Assembly (NCBI RefSeq): GCF_013378075.1
Contig: NZ_CP051131.1
Location: 310,001-374,000, forward strand
Origin: Parasphingopyxis algicola
GTDB lineage: Bacteria; Pseudomonadota; Alphaproteobacteria; Sphingomonadales; Sphingomonadaceae
Length of the DNA: 64,000 nt
Direction: 5' to 3'
Position 1 is the first letter of the stretch. Each line of letters begins with the position of its first letter. Of this stretch, positions 55,149-62,902 are shown one piece after another. The notes below the pieces were generated by a model. The model worked only from the letters and a program-made list of their open reading frames with translations. It made no database searches and had not been told where the DNA came from. A program made the translations under genes and the position numbers.

Positions 55149-56464
55149 ATGTCGAGATCGATCAAGATGCCCGCTTTGTCGCCGACGATGGAGGAGGCGA
55201 AGCTGGCCCGGTGGCTGGTGCAGGAGGGTGATGCCGTGAGCGCGGGCGACATCATGGCCGAGATAGAGACCGACAAGGCGACGATGGAGTTCGAGGCTGT
55301 GGACGAGGGCACGATCTCGAAGATCAAGATGGTCGAGGGCACTGAGAGCGTGAAGGTCGGCACTGTGATCGCGATTCTCGCCAAGGAAGGTGAGAATTTG
55401 AGCGAGGCGGCCGCGGGTGCGAGTGATGATAGCGGGAACGAAAAACCCACCGAGTCCGGGCCGACAGAAGAGCGAGTCTCCGCTCAAACGGAGGCCTCAG
55501 GCGAGGGTGCGAAACCGGCTGAGACCCCGGTGTCAGCGGTGGATCAGGCCAAGACTTTCGCTTCTACGCCCTCCAGCGATCGGATTTCTGCTTCTCCACT
55601 AGCGGAGAGAATTGCCGAACAGAAAGGTCTCGATCTTTCACAGGTTAAGGGTAGCGGCCCGAACGGACGGATCGTGAAGGCCGATTTCGAGGATGCCAAG
55701 CCCGGTGCCGCTCCGGTGAAAGGCGAAGTTGCGGCTCTCGCGCCTCCCGCGCATGCTCCGCAGGGCGGAGAACCCGACGCGCCTTACGAAGCGCAGAAAC
55801 TGAACAATGTCCGTAAGGTCATCGCGCGTCGCCTGACCGAGGCGAAGCAGACCATTCCGCATATCTACCTCACTGTCGATGTGCGGCTCGATGCGTTGCT
55901 CGACCTCAAGAAGCAGCTCAACGCCTCGCTCGAGATTGATGGCGTCAAGCTGTCGGTTAACGATTTGCTGATCAAGGCGCTCGCTCGCTGCAGCGTGTGC
56001 CTAAGTGCAATGTCAGCTTTCAGGGCGATGAGCTGTTCCAGTACAGGCGCGAGGATATTTCGGTCGCAGTCGCCGCGTCCTCGGGCCTGATCACTCCGAT
56101 CATCCGCGATGCGGGCCGCCAGGGCCTCGCGCAGATCAGCGCCGAGATGAAGGAACTGGCGAGCAAAGCCAGGGACGGCAAGCTGCAACCGCACGAATAT
56201 CAGGGCGGCACCGCTAGCCTGTCCAATCTCGGCATGTTCGGCACCAAGCAGTTCGATGCGGTGATCAACCCGCCGCAAAGCATGATCTTGGCGGTCGGTG
56301 CGGGCAAGCAGCGTCCGCATGTCGTCGACGGCATGCTTCAGGTCGCCACTATGATGAACGCCACCGGCAGCTTCGACCACCGCGCCATCGACGGCGCCGA
56401 CGGAGCGGAGCTAATGCAGGCGTTCCAGCAGCTGTGCGAGAACCCGATGGGGCTGATGGGCTAG
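55149..56464 (+). pseudogene. Dihydrolipoamide acyltransferase E2, broken by a frameshift
   Basis: E2 of a 2-oxoacid dehydrogenase complex. One frame (from ATG 55149) encodes the lipoyl domain (E-I-E-T-D-K-A-T-M-E-F with the lipoyl Lys), a Pro/Ala linker, the E1/E3-binding domain (S-P-L-A-E-R-I-A-E-Q) and the start of the catalytic domain up to L-L-I-K-A-L-A-R, then runs out of homology and stops at 56090. The catalytic remainder, from V-P-K-C-N-V-S-F through the H-R-A-I-D-G-A-D-G-A active-site motif to 56464, is in another frame. The shift is near 55990-56000 and fits loss of 1 or 4 bases. It may be a real mutation or a sequencing error. Confidence 0.85.
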
Positions 56465-56467
56465 AGT

Positions 56468-57649
56468 CTAGAGCGCTCCAAAAGCTATCTCCAGCTGCTC
56501 TATGAGATCGCCAGAGTCCTCTACGCCGCAGGAATAACGAAGCAACGTTTCCGGTATGCCGAGCGCCGCGCGTTGCTCAGGCGTGCACTCGACATGACTC
56601 GTAACGGATGGCGGGCCGACCAGTGTGTTGACTGAGCCAAGGCTGGCGGCTCGGTGGACGTAGTGCAGCTTGCTTAAAAAGACCTTCAGCTCTTCGAATC
56701 CGCCATCAACTGAAAAGCTCAACATCCCTCCAAAGCCGCGCATTTGCGATTTAGCAACGTCGTGTTTGTCGTGGCTTTCCAATCCAGGGTAAAAGACTTG
56801 GCTAACCTTCGGGTGCTTATCGAGAAAGCGCGCAATCTCCATTGCCGTTGCGTTCTGTTTTTTTACTCGCAGATCCAGCGTCTTCATCCCACGAAGGAGA
56901 AGATATGCCGAAAAAGCCGAAAGAACGGCGCCGCATATCTCGCGATACTCGTAGACCGCCTGCACCAACTCAGCCTTTCCGATAAGAACGCCGCCCATCG
57001 CGTCATCATGTCCGCCGAGATATTTGGTCGCGGAATGTACGACGAGGTCGGCTCCGAGTGCCAAGGGATTCTGATTGATTGGGGTTGCAAAGGTGTTGTC
57101 TACTACGCAGATTGCGCCTTGCGCTTTTGCTGCTTTGATGGCGCGCGCCAGATCGATAATCTTGAGGGTCGGGTTAGTTGGCGTTTCCAAATAAACGATC
57201 TTGCAACCCTTGCTAATCGCGTCATCGATGGCGTCGCCATCATTGGTCTCAATCAGATCAACGTCGATCCCCATATGCGGCAAGTGGTCGAGAAAAATAC
57301 GGCTGGTTCCGCCATAGCTATCCTTGATTGATACGACCCGGTCGCCTGGGCGCAAATGCGTGAATAGCGTGTTGGAGATTGCCGCCATTCCGCTGGCGAA
57401 AGAAATTGCATTTTCGCCCGCTTCCAAAGCGCGGCATTTCTCCTCGAATACTGCCATCGTCGGGTTGGTGTTGCGACTGTAAATATGTCCATCCGCTTGG
57501 CCGAGCGCGACGGCGAGCCATGTATCGAGATCGTCGTACGCGAACGGCGCGCTCTGCACGATCGGAACTTGTGCGGCTCCGAACGCCAAAGGGTCTTCCT
57601 CGCCTGCCCAGACGGCGATCGTGGACTTATCCTGATCTGCGATTGTCAT
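56468..57649 (-). CDS. Cys/Met metabolism PLP enzyme (gamma-lyase/trans-sulfuration family)
   Basis: PLP-dependent enzyme (393 residues) of the cystathionine gamma-synthase/lyase and methionine gamma-lyase family. Seen are Y-S-R-N-T-N-P-T (Y57, R59 contacting PLP phosphate of the partner subunit), Y112 in S-Y-G-G-T, the PLP Lys at ~209 in H-S-A-T-K-Y-L-G-G-H, and the substrate-binding R-Y-S-C-G-V-E-D. The position of the methionine gamma-lyase Cys (after Y-G) is Gly here, so cystathionine or homocysteine may be favoured over methionine. It converges on the E2 gene, 3 bp apart. Confidence 0.88.
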   Translation of the reverse strand: MTIADQDKSTIAVWAGEEDPLAFGAAQVPIVQSAPFAYDDLDTWLAVALGQADGHIYSRNTNPTMAVFEEKCRALEAGENAISFASGMAAISNTLFTHLRPGDRVVSIKDSYGGTSRIFLDHLPHMGIDVDLIETNDGDAIDDAISKGCKIVYLETPTNPTLKIIDLARAIKAAKAQGAICVVDNTFATPINQNPLALGADLVVHSATKYLGGHDDAMGGVLIGKAELVQAVYEYREICGAVLSAFSAYLLLRGMKTLDLRVKKQNATAMEIARFLDKHPKVSQVFYPGLESHDKHDVAKSQMRGFGGMLSFSVDGGFEELKVFLSKLHYVHRAASLGSVNTLVGPPSVTSHVECTPEQRAALGIPETLLRYSCGVEDSGDLIEQLEIAFGAL

Positions 57650-57758
57650 GAGGCTTTTTGCTCCTTTTCACGTTTCACCACTCGGCCTTCGAACGATGGT
57701 TCGGCCAATCTCCTTTGGCCTTAATCACTTGAGTCTTGCCACCATCCGCTAAAAATTG

Positions 57759-57770
57759 ATAGTATATAAA
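57759..57770. promoter_or_regulatory. Second copy of the AT-rich operator-like motif
   Basis: ATAGTATATAAA matches 11 of 12 bases of the minus-strand motif ATAGTAGATAAA at 50137-50148. It lies in the divergent gap between the gamma-lyase gene (start 57649) and the porin gene (start 57805), suggesting that the same Lrp-type regulator controls both. Statistical support is modest. Confidence 0.4.
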
Positions 57771-57804
57771 TAAAATTAGATAGCAGAGTGGGGAAAGTGG
57801 GAGC

Positions 57805-58986
57805 GTGAAAAGCGGGCACAAATCGAAGAGCCGTGTATTGCGCCGGTTACTGGGGCAGGTGGCCTTGTTTGCCGTAGCAGTGCCTGGAGTTGCCGTTGCA
57901 CAAGATGATTCCGATGTGGCTACGGTAACGCTTGGTTACATCGGCGACTTCTGGACGGTGCTCGACGGTGCTGAAGATAACGGCTTGGTATATCTCGAAA
58001 ACGCGGATGCTGCGATCGAGTTGAATCTCGAACAAGTAATGGGATGGGATGGGAGTACGCTCTTCGTTCGGGGACTCTACAATAATTCAAACTCGATCAG
58101 CCAGATCGCAGGTGACGCGCAAGTCATTTCCAATATCGAGACTGGCGTCAACGCCATACGACTTTATGAGGCATGGGTAGAACAACGAATCGGCGATCGC
58201 GTATCGGTGAAGCTGGGTCTTTATGACCTCAACTCGGAATTCGATGTGCTGGATAGCGCAGGTTTGTTTATCAATTCGGCTCATGGCATTGGTTCGGTGA
58301 TAGGCCTCTCCGGCGAAAATGGTCCCTCTATCTTCCCGGTTACCAGCCTTGCAGCACGTATATCGTTCGAGCCTGCGGACGGTTGGGCAATCAGGGGAGC
58401 GGTGCTCGACGGAGTTCCTGGTGATCCCGACAATCCGGACTCTACAGTGATCGAACTGGAAGATGGTGACGGAGCACTGATCGTGGCCGAAGTGGAAGCG
58501 CCGTTGCCGAGGGGTAAGGTGCTTCTCGGGTACTGGCGCTATACTGCGCAATTCGAGACGTTCGACGGACTGACAGGCACTGGTAATGATGGCTGGTATG
58601 TGCGTGCCGAGAGCCAGCTATACCGCGATCCTGCGAATGCCGGACGTGTTCTAACCGGATTTGGACGGCTTGGATGGGGCGATGGAAGATACAATGCTTT
58701 CCACCGTTTTGCCGGGGCCGGATTGACGTTATCCAGTCCATTTGTCGGACGGCCCGAAGACGAGTTTGGCGTCGCGATCGCTGCAGCTTTCCCATCGGAC
58801 GATTTCGAGAGCGTCACTGAGAATAATTCGACTGAGGTGAATGTGGAGCTGACCTATTCTGCGCAAGTGACTGATTGGCTCAGGATCCAGCCCGATATTC
58901 AATGGATATTTAACCCATCGGCCGATCCAGCTGCGGACGATGTCGTCGCCGCAGGCCTGCGTTTCGAACTGGGGTGGGAGTTCTAG
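57805..58986 (+). CDS. Outer-membrane porin, OprB/carbohydrate-porin type
   Basis: A 393-residue beta-barrel protein with a signal peptide (L-F-A-V-A-V-P-G-V-A-V-A-Q, cleavage near residue 33) and a C-terminal Phe. The OprB-like pattern is seen in L-Y-E-A-W-V-E-Q-R-I-G-D and V-K-L-G-L-Y-D-L-N-S-E-F, and F-I-N-S-A-H-G-I-G. GTG start with GGGAG close upstream. Divergent from the gamma-lyase gene; probably imports a substrate of the cluster, not necessarily a sugar. Confidence 0.83.
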   Translation: MKSGHKSKSRVLRRLLGQVALFAVAVPGVAVAQDDSDVATVTLGYIGDFWTVLDGAEDNGLVYLENADAAIELNLEQVMGWDGSTLFVRGLYNNSNSISQIAGDAQVISNIETGVNAIRLYEAWVEQRIGDRVSVKLGLYDLNSEFDVLDSAGLFINSAHGIGSVIGLSGENGPSIFPVTSLAARISFEPADGWAIRGAVLDGVPGDPDNPDSTVIELEDGDGALIVAEVEAPLPRGKVLLGYWRYTAQFETFDGLTGTGNDGWYVRAESQLYRDPANAGRVLTGFGRLGWGDGRYNAFHRFAGAGLTLSSPFVGRPEDEFGVAIAAAFPSDDFESVTENNSTEVNVELTYSAQVTDWLRIQPDIQWIFNPSADPAADDVVAAGLRFELGWEF

Positions 58987-59046
58987 GACTCTGTGAATTG
59001 ATCGGCTGGGAAAGATTTGGACTTTGCAGCCAGAACTGTCGGCCGA

Positions 59047-59937
59047 CTAGCCGATCGGCTGTGCCCAGTCGACATCGGCAAAGGTGCGCTGGCATGCATT
59101 CCGTAACCAACGATTTGCGCCATCGCTCCTCATTCGCTCGTGCGCGTAAGAGAAAATCTCGATCTCAGGAACTCCGATCGGAACATCGGCTAGTCGCAAC
59201 CCCAGCCATCGGGCATAGATCAGCGCCACTGGCAGCGGTACTATGGCGGGAATGCCCGCTGCCCGAACGGCGTGGGGCACAGCCAGAAAATCGGGCATCC
59301 GCAGCGCGACCGCGCTGTCGCCGAACGCTTGCCGGATACCAGCCGCCACGACCTCGTGCCCCGTGCCCTTGCCCTCAACGACGACAAACCGGGGTGCAGG
59401 GCCGAGCGAGTAATCTTGCGGTGCGAGCAGAACATAGTTCGTCGTAAAGAGTAGCTGGCGGATTAGCGGACCATCGCTTCTCTGAATGAAGCCGATAGTC
59501 AAATCGATATTCCCTCGGCCAAGGACTCCGGCCAGATCGCTGCGCGGGATCGGACGGGTGACGATTGATAGATTGGCGCGATCGCGAAAATTCTGGGCAA
59601 CTATGCGAGGAAGGACGACGGATTCGGCAATTCCCGACATCGCTATGGTGAAGCGTCGCTTGTCCCGTTCAGGATCGAACGCCCGTGCTTGCGTGCTGGC
59701 GGCGTCTAATAGCACTAGCGCGCGTGCGACTGAAAGATGGTATTCCTGTGCGAAGGGCGTCGGTTCGACGCCGTTGCCGCTCCGCACGAAAAGGGCGTCG
59801 CCCAATTCGAGGCGGAGTTTTGCAATCGCATTGCTCAACGCAGGTTGCGTCAGGCCGAGTTCCTCAGCAGCGCGCGAAACCTTGCGTTCGCGCATCACCG
59901 CATCGAAAGCGCGCAGGAGGTTGAGGTTTTTTATCAT
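59047..59937 (-). CDS. LysR family regulator (NahR/NagR-like)
   Basis: A 296-residue regulator: winged helix L-N-L-L-R-A-F-D-A-V with L-T-Q-P-A-L-S-N-A-I-A-K-L, and a C-terminal inducer domain. The start sequence N-L-N-L-L and V-S-R-A-A-E-E-L-G-L-T-Q-P-A-L-S-N (in part) resemble NahR, the salicylate-responsive activator. The ATG at 59937 gives the standard LysR length; an upstream ATG at 59970 is less likely. It faces the hydrolase gene across a short promoter region and probably activates the aromatic cluster to its right. Confidence 0.86.
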   Translation of the reverse strand: MIKNLNLLRAFDAVMRERKVSRAAEELGLTQPALSNAIAKLRLELGDALFVRSGNGVEPTPFAQEYHLSVARALVLLDAASTQARAFDPERDKRRFTIAMSGIAESVVLPRIVAQNFRDRANLSIVTRPIPRSDLAGVLGRGNIDLTIGFIQRSDGPLIRQLLFTTNYVLLAPQDYSLGPAPRFVVVEGKGTGHEVVAAGIRQAFGDSAVALRMPDFLAVPHAVRAAGIPAIVPLPVALIYARWLGLRLADVPIGVPEIEIFSYAHERMRSDGANRWLRNACQRTFADVDWAQPIG

Positions 59938-59948
59938 CACAAAAAATA

Positions 59949-59963
59949 ATGAATGATATTCAT
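59949..59963. promoter_or_regulatory. LysR-type palindrome between regulator and hydrolase genes
   Basis: ATGAAT-GAT-ATTCAT, a perfect inverted repeat containing the T-N11-A core (T59950, A59962). It lies ~12 bp before the lysR start and ~46 bp before the hydrolase start, a typical place for LysR autoregulation and activation. Confidence 0.6.
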
Positions 59964-60008
59964 ACATCACAATAGATGATGCTGTATCCCGCGTCTATGG
60001 TCATTCAT

Positions 60009-60758
60009 ATGATCAATATCGCAACGACCGAGATCGATTTCGATACGGGCGAGCAGCAGCTTTCGGCCCGTCTGGCGCTGCCGCAGGAGCGCCACGAGGG
60101 CGGCGTGCCGACAGTCATTCTCCTACCGGCAATCGCGGGGGTAAACGACTATATTTCCCGCACTGCCGAACGGCTTGCTGCCCAAGGATACGGCGTAGCC
60201 GTTCTCGATTACTATCAACGAGAGGGGCAGGCGCCTGACGTGTCGAGTCCCGAGAAGATCGGCGCCGCTGTCAACGCCTTGCCCGATCCGAGAGTTCTTC
60301 GGGATATTTCGAGTTTGGTGAAGGCGCTGCACGACCATCCGGATTGTGATGGCTCGCGGATCGGCGCGCTGGGGTTCTGTATTGGTGGAATGTACGCCTT
60401 TCTTGCCGGCACCGAACAGTCCGGACTGGCATGCGCAGTCGATTATTACGGTGCCATCAAGTACGCCGAGGTTTCGGCCAATAAGCCCGTTTCGCCGATC
60501 GACCGTGTGCCCGATCTCGCCGTCCCACTGTTATGTCATTTTGGCGATTACGACCGACTCATAAGCGCTAAGGATCGCGAGGAATTCGCAGCTGCCATGC
60601 AGGCGGCTCAGCGACAGTATGAAATGTTCGTCTATCACGGTGCACCTCACGCATTCGACGAAGATTTCCGCCTGCAGGTTTTCCGCCCGGCCGCATCCGC
60701 TGACGCGTGGCGACGAAGTGTGGCATTTTTCGATTTTCACTTGCGCGGTAAGCGCTAG
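60009..60758 (+). CDS. Dienelactone hydrolase family protein
   Basis: A 249-residue alpha/beta hydrolase with the dienelactone hydrolase nucleophile in L-G-F-C-I-G-G-M (Cys), an Asp in F-G-D-Y-D-R-L and the His in H-G-A-P-H-A-F. Start: ATG 60009 (MINIATTE) is preferred; in-frame ATGs upstream at 59976 and 59997 have no better signal. It is the first gene to the right of the LysR gene. In a gentisate cluster it might act on a ring-cleavage product, but that is not proven. Confidence 0.83.
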   Translation: MINIATTEIDFDTGEQQLSARLALPQERHEGGVPTVILLPAIAGVNDYISRTAERLAAQGYGVAVLDYYQREGQAPDVSSPEKIGAAVNALPDPRVLRDISSLVKALHDHPDCDGSRIGALGFCIGGMYAFLAGTEQSGLACAVDYYGAIKYAEVSANKPVSPIDRVPDLAVPLLCHFGDYDRLISAKDREEFAAAMQAAQRQYEMFVYHGAPHAFDEDFRLQVFRPAASADAWRRSVAFFDFHLRGKR

Positions 60759-60780
60759 CATCATTTGCGGAGACTGACTT

Positions 60781-61365
60781 ATGGCCACCAAGCACAACGA
60801 TCACGAGCAGGTGCACGACAAGCCCGAAGCACCGACTGCCGAGGAAACGACCTGGGCGCGTTTGATGACGGACGATGAATACTACCCGTTTCTGGTCAAG
60901 CCAAAAGTCCGCCCGGCCATGTGGAAGTGGGCCGATGTGGAGCCGAGGCTGAGGGAGCTCTCAAAAGATCCCCTCCGCCGTGCCGACCGGCGCTTCGTGT
61001 CACTGGTCAACGAGGATACCGGGGATGCCGGCGGTGCCCTTCCGAGCGTTTTTATAGGCATCCAGATTATCAATCCCGGCGAGCACATCGTGCCCCACCG
61101 TCACAATAGTTACGCGATCTACCATATCGTGGCCGGAAGCGGCTATTCCATTCTCGACGGAGAGCGCCATGACTGGGTTCGGGGCGACACATTGGTATGT
61201 CCGGGTATGGCCAGCCACGAACATTATAACGACGGCGATGAGCCCGCGATCCAGTATGTCATCCAGGACATGCCCGCCCGCGCGATGGAGCGGAACCTAA
61301 TCTGGGAAGAGCCGATCGGCCGCATGTTTCACATGGTAGAAGGCAACCGGCCACATCAGGACTAG
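60781..61365 (+). CDS. Single-cupin protein related to gentisate/salicylate dioxygenases
   Basis: A 194-residue cupin. The metal-binding motif is H-I-V-P-H-R-H-N-S-Y-A-I-Y-H with a later His in M-A-S-H-E-H-Y-N-D; both resemble half of a gentisate 1,2-dioxygenase. GGAG precedes the ATG. It lacks the second cupin of the full-length neighbour at 61372-62430, so it could be an isomerase-like or auxiliary protein rather than the main dioxygenase. Confidence 0.78.
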   Translation: MATKHNDHEQVHDKPEAPTAEETTWARLMTDDEYYPFLVKPKVRPAMWKWADVEPRLRELSKDPLRRADRRFVSLVNEDTGDAGGALPSVFIGIQIINPGEHIVPHRHNSYAIYHIVAGSGYSILDGERHDWVRGDTLVCPGMASHEHYNDGDEPAIQYVIQDMPARAMERNLIWEEPIGRMFHMVEGNRPHQD

Positions 61366-61371
61366 ATTGCT

Positions 61372-62430
61372 CTAGAGCGAAGCCTCGCCACCGACTGTTT
61401 CCTCGCGCCATAATCCGAGCTTGCGCTGGGCAGCTCTGTCTGAAAAATCGAACAGGACCAAGTCGGATTCGGCTGCAATGCCGCGCTCCGTCCATCCGGG
61501 CACGGCCACGATATCGCGCGGGCCGATATCAAATTGCCGCTCCCCGACATGAATGGAACCGTGCCCCTCGACGCCAACGAAGACTTGACTTTCAGTCGTT
61601 CGATAAGACGCTGTTGCAAAACCGCAGCGTAACAACCGTACTCCAGCTGATATCGTGCGCAACACGTCCCCGCCGGTTTGTGGGTCGATGAATTCCATTG
61701 CGAAGCCTTGTCGGGGATCGCAGTCCGAATCTCGGGAAAACGCTTCCAGTGCTGCCCGCCAGCGATCGTAGGGATAATGGAATAGGCTGCGGTAATCTCG
61801 CCCCGCGTGTTCGGCCTGGAGTAAGGGACGCATGTTTTCACCAAATATGGCGTGGCTCGTCCCGGCGGGCTGTGCATTGGGATAGGCGGGCCCGTCGGCA
61901 AAAGACTCGGCGAAGCTGGCGCCGAATGCGGTTACGATCGGGATATCGAGGCCGTCGAGCCAGATAACGGTCTCGTTGCCCTCGTTGCCATGATCATGCC
62001 ATCGGCCAGCAGGTGTCAGCACAAGGTCGAACGGATTCATATGCACTTTCTCGCCATCGACCGCAGTATGGGCGCCTCCACCTTCGAGCACGAAACGCAG
62101 CGCGCTTTGGCTATGCCTATGGCAAGGGGCTGTCTCTCCGGGAAGCAGGAGTTGCAAGCCGGCATAAAGCATTTCAGTAATGCGGGCCTCGCCAGGGTAT
62201 GCCGGATTCTCAAGCATCAGCACGCGTCGCTCCGCTTCGGCTGCCGATATGACCTCTCCTGAGCGATCGAGCAGAGGCAGCATGTCCTCGAAGTGCCAAG
62301 CGTGGGGCTGAGAGCCGAGATTGGGCTCCGAGCTGACAAGGCTGCTCAGAACCGTCCATAGTGGCGCGGCCGCTGATTCTCGAAGGTCAGCATAAAGCTG
62401 TTCCCGGTCAATGGTTCGGTTCTCGGACAT
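61372..62430 (-). CDS. Gentisate 1,2-dioxygenase
   Basis: Ring-cleaving Fe(II) dioxygenase (352 residues) with two cupin domains. The N-terminal iron-binding motif is A-P-C-H-R-H-S-Q-S-A-L-R-F and the downstream W-H-D-H-G-N-E; the second cupin (~270-330) carries G-H-G-S-I-H-V-G. It converts gentisate to maleylpyruvate. Its ATG follows the hydroxylase beta-subunit stop by one base, so it is in an operon with the hydroxylase, and it converges on the small cupin gene. Confidence 0.9.
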   Translation of the reverse strand: MSENRTIDREQLYADLRESAAAPLWTVLSSLVSSEPNLGSQPHAWHFEDMLPLLDRSGEVISAAEAERRVLMLENPAYPGEARITEMLYAGLQLLLPGETAPCHRHSQSALRFVLEGGGAHTAVDGEKVHMNPFDLVLTPAGRWHDHGNEGNETVIWLDGLDIPIVTAFGASFAESFADGPAYPNAQPAGTSHAIFGENMRPLLQAEHAGRDYRSLFHYPYDRWRAALEAFSRDSDCDPRQGFAMEFIDPQTGGDVLRTISAGVRLLRCGFATASYRTTESQVFVGVEGHGSIHVGERQFDIGPRDIVAVPGWTERGIAAESDLVLFDFSDRAAQRKLGLWREETVGGEASL

Positions 62431-62431
62431 T

Positions 62432-62902
62432 CTACACGGGATAGATCAGCGAATTGGGGATCAATTCTGAGTCGAATATGCACTGCTTCTCGGCGATGCG
62501 GAGCGCGCCATCCTCTTCAATGAGAGTATCGCGATACTCGCCAACAAGCAGGATGTCGCTTGGTTGGTCATTATGGGTCCGAATCACGAGCACATTCATA
62601 GTAACTGCCAGTGACTCATCGCTTGGATCCAACAGTGGGATCCCGAGAATGTGCCGTTGGTAGTACGGGGCATGGTAAAGTGTTTCGGTGACCCCATAGA
62701 TCCGATCGGCAATCATATCACGGCTTTCGAAGCGCATAGTGGCAAGCGGCAATCCAGCCTCGAAGTTTTCACGAGGTTGGACGAGATACGAGCATTCCTG
62801 CGCGAACACGCCGAGCCATTCGTCGTATGCGCCGCTATCGAGCAGGGAAGCGTAACGAGCATAGAGGGCTTGCACAGCAATTTGCGTTTGGGCGTCGATC
62901 AC
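62432..62902 (-). CDS. Aromatic ring hydroxylase, beta (small) subunit
   Basis: A 156-residue SnoaL/NTF2-like structural subunit of a Rieske oxygenase. Seen are Y-A-R-Y-A-S-L-L-D-S-G-A-Y-D-E-W and L-V-G-E-Y-R-D-T-L. The start is GTG 62902, overlapping the alpha-subunit TGA (GTGA); the longer open frame upstream lies inside the alpha gene. With gentisate dioxygenase next to it, a salicylate 5-hydroxylase (NagH-like) is the best guess. Confidence 0.87.
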   Translation of the reverse strand: MIDAQTQIAVQALYARYASLLDSGAYDEWLGVFAQECSYLVQPRENFEAGLPLATMRFESRDMIADRIYGVTETLYHAPYYQRHILGIPLLDPSDESLAVTMNVLVIRTHNDQPSDILLVGEYRDTLIEEDGALRIAEKQCIFDSELIPNSLIYPV

